Shown piece by piece: positions 33,020 through 45,200 of a stretch of DNA of 64,000 bases. The notes beneath the pieces were generated by a model. The model was given only the letters and a program-made list of their open reading frames with translations. It ran no database searches and was not told the origin of the DNA. Source of the DNA: Parelaphostrongylus tenuis. Its lineage: Eukaryota > Nematoda > Chromadorea > Rhabditida > Metastrongylidae. The first letter of the stretch is position 1. Each line of letters opens with the position of its first letter. Where the stretch lies: positions 54,603-118,602 of the forward strand of contig JAHQIW010000948.1 in assembly GCA_019055375.1 (NCBI GenBank), read 5' to 3'. A program made the position numbers and the translations under genes.

Positions 33020-34071
33020 GACCGCGTGAGTGTTACACTGTGCAGAAGGGCGGAGCCCAAAGACATTCATCGTTCAAGTATTACATCGTTTCTGAATCAA
33101 TTTCCCTCAGGTCATAGCTTCATTTCGTAATATGCTTCTTTAGAAACCTATCTATATGCTTGAATGAGTTATCTACGGATCATTTCCTACTGTTATGTCT
33201 CCTAATTGCTCTTACATGAGCGATAATGGCTTCATTTATACGAGCTATAGATCCTTTTCTATGTAATTATCTATCTTGTAAAGGTTATAGTTCTTGTTTT
33301 GAATCTGTTCGGGTACTTTGTGGTTGCAAGAGGGCAAGTGAAAGACCAACCCTATTCGCTGGATAGGAACCTTTTTCATAGGAGTGTTAGTAACCATTCA
33401 AAATCTGAGTTTTCTGCCTACGGCCCCAGGTTGCCGGATCACGGAATACCCTCTCTTATAACGCTGTGAATCCAGAATCAAGCTAGTTCTGGACGCGTAT
33501 ATTTCTCTCCGAATAGAGCTTTTTTTTTGGACTACTTGTGGTCCTTGAATGGTCGCTAATAGTCCAAAAATGAGCTCCGTCTGGCGAGAAATATGCGCTT
33601 TATTAGCGCAAGCAATTTCCTTTTGTAACAACGTCAAAAAAAGACTTGGAAATTGGCGACCGGGGGCTGTAGCCAGAAATCTGAGCTTTCGAATGGCTAC
33701 TAACATTTTTATGGAAAGAGTTCCTGTGGTCGGTTTTTCATTTGTCCCGTTATTGCAACAAAGTACCACCATTCGATGATACCTTCTTTGAGGGCGGACT
33801 TTTAAGGGTTTATATTTCACTAAGCAAACGGTGTTCGGGTTAATTTCTGGTCACGGTGTTGATCATTGAAATTGCCACCTAATTATAGTATGAGAGTCAT
33901 GTGCCGCGTAAAGTGCATGACTCTTAAGCGATTGGTGGGAAGATAGCGGTGGGGTTGTACTTTTCTATGATGATTCTCCACTCCGATCGGAGTCGACAAC
34001 TTTTCTTCGTCATTTTCTATTGATGTGGTCTTTGAAATGCATTAATGAGCTCAATAGGTCATAGGGAGAGG
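33020..34071. other. Intergenic gap with a foldback element
   Basis: Between rsp-6 and the protease-like gene (same strand, 1.3 kb from stop to start, too long for a tight operon). 33370-33745 is an inverted repeat: GTTAGTAACCATTCAAAATCTGAG pairs with the inverse of CTGAGCTTTCGAATGGCTAC, centred near 33560. The rest shows nothing I can name. Confidence 0.5.
33370..33745. mobile_element. Foldback MITE
   Basis: Two arms of about 180 bases in inverted orientation with a centre near 33560. The same family as the 24.3-25.1 kb and 27.6-27.95 kb sequences. Confidence 0.5.
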
Positions 34072-34079
34072 AAATTTAG
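34072..34079 (+). promoter_or_regulatory. Likely spliced-leader acceptor of the protease-like gene
   Basis: AAATTTAG ends 18 bases before the ATG at 34098, and no upstream exon was seen. The pyrimidine tract is weak. Confidence 0.45.
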
Positions 34080-34097
34080 GTGTTTGCTGGATCTGAA

Positions 34098-35487
34098 ATG
34101 AATCGAGAGGACATCGATAAAATAGCCGTCTCGACAGGAATCATTTTCCTATCCGGTTTGGTTCTGTTCCAATCGTGTCATCGAGCGTCGACGATCTATT
34201 TTTTCGAGGTAATCCATGGATAGTATACTTTTTGATAGTTTACAGAGACTATCTGTCAGTTGAATACTTTGTGAAATAATTTGTTTTCTTTCTTTTTTTT
34301 AAAGTGTTTTCTGGGAGTAACCTGCTAGAGAGGGAGAGAGGGTTCCAAGAACACACTGTTGTATTATTAATAAGTCAATAAAAACTCGATAAGCTAGAGA
34401 ATTGAGTGGTGAGCAAAAACCGGCCTCAGATGGAGATCGAACCCGCGTTTCATCCTATCCGGGGACGCGTGCTCTAACCACTACACCGCCGAGGCACATT
34501 TGCCCGACCACTCGATAAGTTATTTATTAGAAGTACAATCAGTTTCATCGATTAGTTAGCGATTTAGTATTTTGTCGTGTATGGAATGGTTTGTAATCGT
34601 TGAGGTCATCTAAATGGTTCTGCACAGGTTATCTGTTAGTCAAGTATTTTGTGAAGAATTTTTTCCTTCTATTTTTTCACAGATTCCTTGAAGTAGTTCA
34701 TCGGGCAATGATTCCATAGAGACCTTGTAATTTTGTGATTGACTCGAAGTGCTTATCAAAGGTGCAAACGGTTCATCAATTAGTTTGCTTTCTCAAGTTT
34801 GTCGTGAACCGAAAGAACTGAACCTTCCGTATTGTACTAGTATAACGTAATTTTTATTCTGATTTTTGGCCTTTTTCCATCACTACTTATCAGTTTTAGC
34901 AACTTTTACTTATAGAAATTGGGATTTCTGAGTGCAGTAGAGTTTGGTTGTCCCAATAAAGCTTAAAAACAATATATTTGAATGATCTATGGAGGTTAAC
35001 TGCTGATCAAGTACTTCTCAAAGTATTTGTTTCTTTTACTTTATCAATCTTTCCTGGAAGTCGTTTATCGCACAGTGTTCCATTAGCCACATTGTAATAT
35101 TGTGACCAATTGAAGTGTTTGTTTAAAGATACAATCAATCTCATCGATTAGCTTGCTTTGTTTTAAATTTTTTTTTTCCATGAGGGAAAGAATTGAATCT
35201 CCCCTCACTCTACAAGCAGAGCGTACAACTTTTTTTCTGTGTTTTCGAACTATTTTCTTAGTATTTTCATACCGAATTTCATAGCCATATGTAGTTTGAA
35301 GCTTGAAATTTCTATATTCACTGAAGTCTGATTTTTTCAATAAAGCTTGAAAACAAAGCTTTTTGGATACAGTTATAATTTTAGATCATCTGTAGTTTCA
35401 TCTTTCTATTTGTGTTCCTATTTTTTAGTTTGTGTGGCTATATTGTTGAACGTAGTTACGTTTACTTATATACGCATACATACGTAA

Positions 35488-35536
<49 letters not shown>

Positions 35537-36249
35537 GTATACGTGCATGTGTATACGCGTACATGCATGTATATATATGTATATATACTATCATATAAAT
35601 GTACATATATGAATATTCGCACGCATATATTCGTATACTTCCATGTATACATTTCATATACATATGTATGTGCACATATGTACATATACATATGTTTATA
35701 AACACGTACATGTATACATACGTAGGTGTGCATATGCGTATAAACACATACTTGCATTTATATGTATACATACATGTACATATGTACGTACATGTGTATT
35801 CATGTATGTAACGTATCTATATATGCACATTATGTACGTATATATATGTACAGGGTATCACAGGATGTGAGTACATAGAGCGCATGTGGCGCGGTGGTTA
35901 GAGGTGCTATGCGTCGCACACGTGAGCAATGGTTCAACCTGCGCTTCTGTTCACCAAGCCATCCATCCCTCCGGGGTCGGTAAATTGGTAGAGCTAGTCT
36001 CAGACTTGTCTTGGAGGGCAAGCAGCACTTGGTTTAGCGGTAGGCCACCGCGAGTCATTGTAAAGGCCAGATATGCATTCAATCACCTCAAACGAAGTTA
36101 GAAATGGAACGTCGAATGCTTGGCGCATCCCTCAGGGATTGATCAACGCCGAGAGCTCTATCCTTTGATATATGTAATCGTACATATGTATGTATATATG
36201 ATACATGTATATATATACATTATATATGTATATGTGTATATAATATATA

Positions 36250-36293
<44 letters not shown>

Positions 36294-39200
36294 CAGTCAT
36301 GTGAGAATGTTCAGAGCCTTTTCGAGATTGGTAGTGAGAGCCACACGTGCGTTTCGGAGGTTTCACCCACTTCACTAATGTCCCACGTCTCACACTAAAA
36401 CCTACTTTATGGCAGAGAAGGGGAGACCTCGACAAGGCTCTATACATTTTCACGGACTATGTAATGTTTAAAGCGAGGTAAAAAACAATAGATGAGATGT
36501 GGCGTTATATTTGTTTGTTTATTCATCTGTTCCTTTACTTTTTTCACTGTCATTTTTTTCATTTAAAATTTATTTCATTGTTCAAACAAGTTCTAAACTT
36601 GGAAGGGATGAAGGCAATAAGTAAATTCATGTGCCTGATAATCATTTTTTGAGTTACGCATGTAGTGTGTTATAGGCAACTTGAGGCCGTACAATGTTCG
36701 ACCTTGATGTTCACCAGTCGAGCCGTACCTTTCGTCTTTTGCTGATCCTCTCTGCCAATACTCTTGTGGGAACCCAACCCATGCTAAGAGTAGGCGACGA
36801 CGAACATTTTAATTTCCACTGAGTGAGAATATTACTGAATGGGTAGCGTTGTACCTTCGATTACTCTTGGCTGGTATCGTCAGCATATCATACCTTGTAA
36901 TTCGAGTGTTTTCTCAAGAACAACGCTTAAGTTTCAATATGCCTGTTAATTATTTTTTGAGCCACACGACCACATGCGTGAATATTGAAGGGAGCATCGC
37001 AAAATTATCTCAGATTCCTTTGAATTGGAACTGATCATTACCTAGATCTTATATAGCATCCATATTTAGGCTGTACGGTTTTTGTGATTCAGTTTGATGT
37101 TTTAAACTAGTTCTGACAGTTCGCAATTTTTTGTGAACCGAAATACGAATTTTTTTTTCAATAAATTTGTCTGAACAGCGGATGCATCGGTGATTCTTTC
37201 TCTCTAGTGCCTAATTAAATAAGGTTTTCTACCACCTTAGCCATCCAAATACCTCTGCTACTTCCATAGAAGTTACAGATAGTTTCCGTGTAGAACTGCT
37301 ATTCAAAAGAGCATATAGCATTGTTTACTTCTGTAATATTTCATATTCAGCTCATTTTTTAAGCTACAAACGACGACAGTGATATTCATAGAGCCAATAC
37401 CAGCCTTCCTTTTGCCGTTCGCTCTATCTATACTACTTTGGCTCGTTTATAAGGGAACGAAGCGGAGTGCTTCGTTGGCAGTGGAGCGAAAAGCCATCGA
37501 GGATAAAAGGAAAGAGCTTGAGGTTAGTGGAATGTAACTGTAGTAAACACGACATAGATCTTTAACCCTTTCGGGATGGTAGCGAAAGGGCAATCCGCCA
37601 GCTACGTGCGAATTTCACTATTCTTTTAGGTTTTTTTTTGTTTTGCCGAAATTTAGAAAGCCTTAGATTCTACGTGTTACTCATAATCTATGATTTCCTC
37701 TATATCTTCATGTGCTTTCCATGCTTTACAACTCTATGCACGAAGAAAACTTGGAGTGCGAAACGTAGTTTCGTCTTTTTCTTTCAGCCATCAAATGTCA
37801 AGCGGAATGCCGTCCATAGACCACCCAAGCAATTTAAGCAATCCAAATTTGAAACATAGTATCATTTTCACTTCTAGAACTCAGTAAGAAAATTTGAAAA
37901 TTAAGTAGCTCGTTGAAGTCACGGATATTTAAGCTTTCGGTTGATTATTGAAAGCCCAAGGAAAGAGTTCTTACTAGTGAGAAGGGCCTCAGAAAAGTGG
38001 TGTAGCGAAATGGATAAACGCGGTCCCGAAAGGGTTAATATTCCTTTTAGAACTCCCGTTTATGATACTTCTTTTTTAGACAAGTCAGGATATTTAGATT
38101 ATTTTGTTGTGGAGTTTCATGTAACATTTTACCACTAAATTCAGACTTTTTCCGCAATGAATTCACGCAAACCTTCGAGAGACTGTAGCCGTAAAGTCTC
38201 ACTCAGTGAAGATCAGCAGTACTATCGTTTGAACAGTAAGTTCAAGTGTTTGTCTAAAATTCTCATTGCTAGCCGATATTTGTCAAGTGAAGGAAAGTGG
38301 GTGGCAATTTTGCTAAGGCAATAGCGTTGAGGATGATAATAGGATGTAGAAAATGTTCTGTCGTATTTCCTGAGAAACAGTTTACACACATGTGTTTTAT
38401 GCGATTTTGAGCACGCCAGAAAGCTCGTTTTCTCGCGCATCGAACGATATATCATTTGTCTACACTTCCTTCGGAATGGAACAGTTCAAGGAAGAAATTT
38501 GTCTGCTGCTCCACTTCCACTACAAATTGGGTGTCAGCGCTTCTGGAGCTCAGCATAGGTTGAAGATTTTCCTCGAAGGAGACCGATTGACCGACAATCA
38601 AAAAAGGGGCATCCACGAGAGACTTCTCGATCGCCAACCAGTCGTCAGTCGAATTGAAGAAGAGCCATCGATGAGTCGCCGGAAGTTGGCTGACGGGTTC
38701 GAATCATTTGAGAGGCTTTGGATGGGTATTTTTGTGGAGTATTCAAAGTGTTGTTGAGACTTGGTGCCGAGTGACTATCACCTATTCCAATCCACGGTGC
38801 GCCTTTGAGAGGCTGGACGTTCCAAAATGTCTTGAAGTTGATCGAAGTGTTCAATTTTTTTTTTTAAAACGAAGGATGACCAGTTTTTTCGTTGTGAAGT
38901 TTTTCATGCTGTGGGATATGTGGCCGAATTGTTTTGATGCGGGAGGTGACTAATTCTACTAGTAATTTGTTTTTTGTTTGAGTTTAATTGGTTGCAAAGA
39001 AATTTTCCCGATGCATTTTAGAAATGCGACTGAACTTTTTCTATGGCCTATTATTTATCCCTAGGAACCGTCTGTGATCACTAATGGTGTAGGTTGACTT
39101 TCGTGTCGCCTTTACTTTCGTATCTTAAGTCGTATCAGTTTACCATTCAGTGAGATTTATGGTACTACGAGAAGCTTTTTTACTTCTATCGTTAATTTTT

Positions 39201-42200
39201 TTCCTCTTTTTTTTTGAAGAAATCAGGTTTTATTTCTGTCTGCAGGGATACTGTCGGACATTCAAGAATACGACACCATTCATAGCATCCCAGACGAATC
39301 AGTTTACCGTGATTCACCGGATGGAGATAATAAAGATAAAGCGGCACCGAAAGATAGTGATGAAGTATCCGTTCGAATGCCAGAAGAAGAAGAACGAAAG
39401 CAAGGAGGTCTATCGCCACATGATAGCCAAACAGGCAAGCCTTTTCGTCGTTAGTAACAATGAAGTCAGAATTCAGATGTTTACGATGAAAAAGAAGCTA
39501 TTAATTGATTGCTGTGAAATCAGTTTTTCATGCTTTGGCTTTCTCATTATTTTTTTTCTTTTTCAATCTTATTTCTTTGAATTTTCACCATACATATTGT
39601 TTTGGTTTTACCTTCAAGCGCTTTACCTAAAATACACTGGACTTTTGTGATTCACTTTTTTTGTATATATCAACTGTTATGCAGCTTTGGACCCAATTAA
39701 TTCCTGTAGCGACGATTGCATTGCCTAAAATTCCTATTGGGTGAGGAAAGGAGTTCTGCTGTAAAATGATCCGAATCGTGACATTTTTTGATGAATAAAA
39801 GCGAATTTATCACTCAGAATCACTCCCTCTAGGTAAGAGCCACTTTGATTCTTTCGGTCTAATGGGTATTTCCCCTTTCCGTAGATCACGTCGGATCATC
39901 CAATCGAGCGGACAGTTTCTCTTTCCCCCCTTGCTACAGGTCATTCCGATTTACCCGACTAAGCGGGTATTCTATCACTTCACAGAAAAAAGCGTCGATT
40001 TTTGGCTTGGTAAGTTGGCCAGACGTATGGTTTGCTTTGCAGCGAGTCAATTAGGGTGTGAGGGCGCTACAAAGATAAAATAGATGGGTAGTCCGGATGC
40101 GTGAAATCGACGCGAGGTGGCGGAGGTAAAAGGATCTCGGAAAGTTTGAATAACTTTTTAGTTTGATTATAGTGCTAGACGTGTGACATAGGATGTTAAG
40201 TGATAAGTAAAACTTTGAATATTTGGTAGGAGTTGAACCCGTGTTCCACTCTTTCTGGAAATGCGTGCTAACTACTGCACTACCGGAGCTCATGTTCTGC
40301 TTTCACTCTTTCCACATTACAAGGTAACCGGTGCTTGAGGAGGCTCCCAATAAATAGTTGAGAGTTGCGTTTGGTTCACGTATTTGGTCTTAGTAATCAC
40401 ACGTCTTAGTACTTTCAGGCTCGTAGAAACTATATTGGAAAATGAACTCACGCCATCTCTAGTATAACTTCACCGTGAGAGTCTTGTTGATCGTTTGTTG
40501 AAGGAACTCATTGAGAGTCTAGCTCATAGAGTTGGGGTGTATACTCATATCTCTTTATGGAACTGCTAAGTGAAATGAAAAAATCATGTGATATCTATAC
40601 GGCGAGAATTACACTCCATTCACAAAATAAACTAGGTAGCACAGGTATCAGCTTCTCAACATCGTCTAGTGAATACAGCTCGTAATCGAGGAAGGGAACG
40701 TTGCGTGCGCCACAGTGATCAAAGGGGTTCTGAAATGCACATGTGGTCAGTAGTTCGAATTCGCACTCAGAGCTCACTATGGCGTCCATTTCTCCGGAGT
40801 CGACAAAATAGTATCAGACTTGTCTGGGAAGATACCAACACTGATTTACACCGGTAGACCACCGTGAGTGATTCAAAGGTCAGATATTCATCCAGTCACC
40901 TTTAATGACGCTAGATGAAGGCCAATGCATGGCGAATCCCTCAAGGAATTGATCGTTACCGCGAGTTTTATCTTTGTATTCCTGTAGGTACAGATCACAC
41001 TGTGCTCATCCCCAATTGGTTCGTGGTTACAAAAGGATTTCTTGATTAGAAAGGCAAAGCTCTGGTTTTAGAGGTTTTTCCAAAGCAAGTTCGATTTTAT
41101 AGAGATAGTGTCTCTCAGATCTGGTCGAGATAGTTGGTGTTGTCAGAATACATCTTAAGCTTCTTCTGTGCTCAGCAGTTAGCGCTAGAATAGGATCATC
41201 TCACCAACCTGTGATCTGTGATAGTTGTATCTGACACGTGTACATGTGTTTGTATCCATATGCATACATATACACATACATGTGCATACACGTATATGCA
41301 TACACATGTATGCGTGAGCGTATGTACGCACATGTGTATTCATGTACATGGATGTACTCATACACACATATATGCATTATATATATATATATATTTATTG
41401 ATGAAGTGAGATGAATTCACCTGTCATCGAAAATTTGCTGTGGGAGTCAATTAACAATACAATGGTTCTTACTTTTTTTTTCAAGAAAAAGACGAGGTTG
41501 TTCAATGCAAGAAGTGTTTACCAGGTGCAAAGACATTTTTTCAACACCACATTCGTTTTCATTTCGTTTCACCTTCTGTCGAATTTAATTAGTTGCATAT
41601 GTATTCCACTTGGAATTCTTTCAGAATTGTGGTATTCTAGGAAATGTGTGCCGTTTTCATGTTTCATCAGTCGCTGCGATGTCGATGCCACAGTTGAGAG
41701 CTCCTATGGATACAGAGCTTCTTCGGAAGGCCAGTGAACGTGAGTATGCTAATCCAAGTTCGACTTTTCGAAGCTGTGTTAAGGAAAATTTGAGTTTTTT
41801 AAAATGTTTCTTTTCTTTCTACTCTCGCTTTTCCGTTGTTTGACTGGTGACAACGATTTAGCCGCACCACATACTATTGGTGCATATCCTGAAACCTCAC
41901 TTTATGCACTTACTCGCAGCCGAAAGTCCTCCACTGGAAGTGTTGGAGGTCGAAGATTTGCTGGTTCTGACGTTAATGAAGACGATGCTGAACATGAGGG
42001 GAATGAGATTTACAAGCAGATTGGACAGGTTATAGTTTTGCTTCAGATTCTCTTTGATACTTTTCCGTTATCTCAGTCGATTTTTCAGTCATCTAGGAAC
42101 AAGACATTTTCTGCTTTTTTTGAGATTTTCTGTAGTCATTCGATAGCCTAAATCTCGGCGACTTAATGCTGTTTCTAAAAAGACTTTTATTGCGCTGTAA

Positions 42201-45200
42201 GAGCAAAAAAAGTTTCCTTCTCGGCGCGCATTATCGCGCGTATTTCTGTTTTTATATGGATCTCTATCTTGTTTGTAGAAAATCCTAGGTTTTCCATATC
42301 AGATTTTCAAAATAAATATTATTCTATCGTTCGATAGGCTTACCTTTTTTTCATTTTATAATGCAACAAGCCCTTCACTAAGTTAAACCGAAGTAATCTA
42401 AGCCTAGGAGTACGGAACAGTCGTCTTTCTGTTCTTCCAGCGTTTTATCAGTAACGTTTCAAAATCACACTTAGCTTCAGAATCGTTCAAATTATTTAAT
42501 CAAATAACTCTTTGAAGTTTGGTAAAAGACTTATAAACCCTAATTGTCGCTTCACTGAAACGACCCACTAAGAAGGCCTTATTAAGAAACAAGAATAGTA
42601 TTGGATTCGTCGAGATTTGAACTATCGAATGATCACTGAGAATTTAAGAAGGAAGCTAAAATGTCTGCCTTCAATAGGCTCGATGGGAAAAGTAAACCTA
42701 AATGTACCCTTTCTTCATAGCTTATATTCCTCTACGGTGTTTTCGCTGACTATTCTAATCTACTGAGATTCAGACGAACCTCTTCACCTACTCGTTAAGT
42801 GCTCTCAATCTACTTCCAAAGAACCAACCGGGATTACCCGAGCTGAAGCTGAAGTAGTTTTTCTTCTAAAATTTCATTTATGGCAAATTTTTGTGTACAT
42901 CAGGCGAAATATTGCAGTTTTTCTGACATCATGTCCGAGTTTTTTGCCGTTCATTTGCCAGTATGGGGATGCGTTGCTGCTTTCTATGTCGTGATCTTGG
43001 AGCTGTTCGGAGTTCATTTTGGTAAGAATGTGCTTCTATCTAATTCTGAATTCTGTGGCTTTGACGAATAGACGAGCTGTTACATTAATCTTTACTCAAC
43101 AGCTGACGTTTCGACAGTTCGTCTTCTTCAGAGCTTGGAAAGATCAATTTCTCTGCAATCCAATCAGTCAAACACCTCCATCACTCCTTCAGAAAAAATC
43201 ACAAGACCTAGATTTCAATCGCATCGAGCACAAAATCAACTCTCAGCATACTCACTGCTTTTTATATGTACTCCACTGAATGATTCAAGTGGAGATCACC
43301 GTAAGATCACTTTGGCTCGTAATGCGGCATTCCTCCCTGCGGTTCGGTTTTTAGTTGGATTGGTGGTGTCAATCCAACATGCTTCCAGAATTTTTCACGC
43401 TCATGTTTTTTGTTCCTGCGCAAGGATGGTGACTTCGATCTCAAAATCAACTCCGTTGTGTTTCTGTTCTCTATGCGTTCCTAGCGGGGTGTTTCGCCTA
43501 TTAAGACGCTTGTCAGCTAGGTATTCTTCTATGCGGGCATAGAGCGGCCTACCCGTTTCGCCAATATATTTTGTGCTACACGCTTTGCAAGAGACCAGGT
43601 CGACTGTACTCACGATCACCGTCCCTGCCGTTAGGATATATTCCACAATCTTTCGTTATACAGAGGCAGTCATTTAAGCGGTTGCGAACTAGTTGGCGTC
43701 TTAGAGTGTCCGGTGGTATCTCAATAATGGCCACCAATTGCTTTAGACCTGCTCTTTTCAAACAACGTTTCATAGCTGTACTAATCTCATTTGAAAAGAA
43801 ACGGGAGGGTGAACGGGATTTTTCTTTCATTCGGGTTTCGTTCGGAGGCATACTATTTTCTCTAAACCTAAGCCGAGGGGTTACAAATTCATATCCATCA
43901 AAAGTGACTATTTCCCGAGCAAGTTTAACGGATTCTTCTCTCTGTTTCTCCCCAGTACAGACATTGGTGGCTGTTTGAAACATGTTTTTTACTAACGCCT
44001 TCTTCGTATGTGAGGGATGAGAAGAGGGATAGTGAACCAGAATATACTTATTACTTGGCTTTCGGTACCATTTGTTATGTAACCGTTCTCGGTTAAGTTT
44101 ATTTGCACGTTCAAGAAAGGGAGACATTATCTTTTGGTATTTCACGAGTGAATTTAATATACTGTGACTGTTCATTCGACTATCTGAAGCAATTTTCCAG
44201 TTCCTCTTGAGTGGAACAGATAACCAAACAATCATCTATGTACCAACAGTAGAGTAATGGCCGGAGATCCATCACTGGTGCTTCCACTTTCAACATGAAG
44301 GCAATCGCCAGGCTAGGTGCCAGTCGCAGCCCCAATACCAGCTCTCTCATTTGAGCCTAATATTTCCCTGACCATCTGAAGATTGAGCAGTTCAGGTGCT
44401 ATATATTAATAGAGCCTTGAACTGCTCAATCGACAAGCCATACAAGTTCACAGCTTCCTGGTGATGTGCGGCAGGGTAAAGACCATCTATCATTTCTCAA
44501 TTGAAAATCCAATCACCAAAATGTCCTGTCTTATTATTGCTTATAAAAACATATAAGTCAGTATACATTGATGAACTAATGTCTAACTATCCATCTACAT
44601 TCAAAGTTAGACCCATCATCAGCTGCGTAGGGGGAGTGACGGATAGGATAGCATGGTTCTTAACTTTAATAACATCCCAATTGCTAGGACACATTCCAGC
44701 CCATCTGGCGAATACTCAGATGTTCCTGGACAGTCTACGTAACGTTAATCCGAACAAGCGTACGTGATGGAGTCATTCGACGTCACTGCTCTATATACAA
44801 ACTTATCAAAGAACTCTGCATTGCAAGCCTGCATGAGCTTCTGACACAATACCAGGAAGCTGTAAACATGTACGGCTTGTCGATTGAGTAGTTTGTGGTT
44901 CTCTTGAAGAGTACCTGGACTGCTAATCTTCAGATGGTCTGGGAAATTTTATGCTCAAATGAGAGGGCTGACAATGGGGCAGCGACTGTCACCTAGCCTG
45001 GCGATTGCCTTTATGTCGAAAGTGGAAGCACCATTGATGGATCTCCGGCCATTACTCTACTGTTGGTACATAGATGATTGTTTGGTTATCTGTTCCACTC
45101 AAGAGGAACTGGAAAATTGCTTCAGATTGTCGAATGAACAGTCACAGTATATTAATTCACTCTTGAGATACCAAAAGATAATTGTCTCCCTTTCTTGAAC

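Noticed and set aside
34428..34500. Functional tRNA on the minus strand
   Set aside because: A cloverleaf is nearly possible, but the base before the anticodon is C instead of T, the T stem mismatches and a related SINE family exists, so a SINE head is more likely.
35412..35870. Several overlapping open frames
   Set aside because: All lie in a TA/GTAT microsatellite and encode only Tyr/Ile/His/Thr runs.
39150..39650. 166-codon open frame on the plus strand
   Set aside because: It overlaps exon 4 of the protease-like gene in another frame. Its product is Lys/Ile/Phe-rich, and using it would break the phase with exons 3 and 5.
43135..43978. Plus-strand open frames of 135 codons
   Set aside because: Antisense shadows of the Penelope linker and GIY-YIG region.
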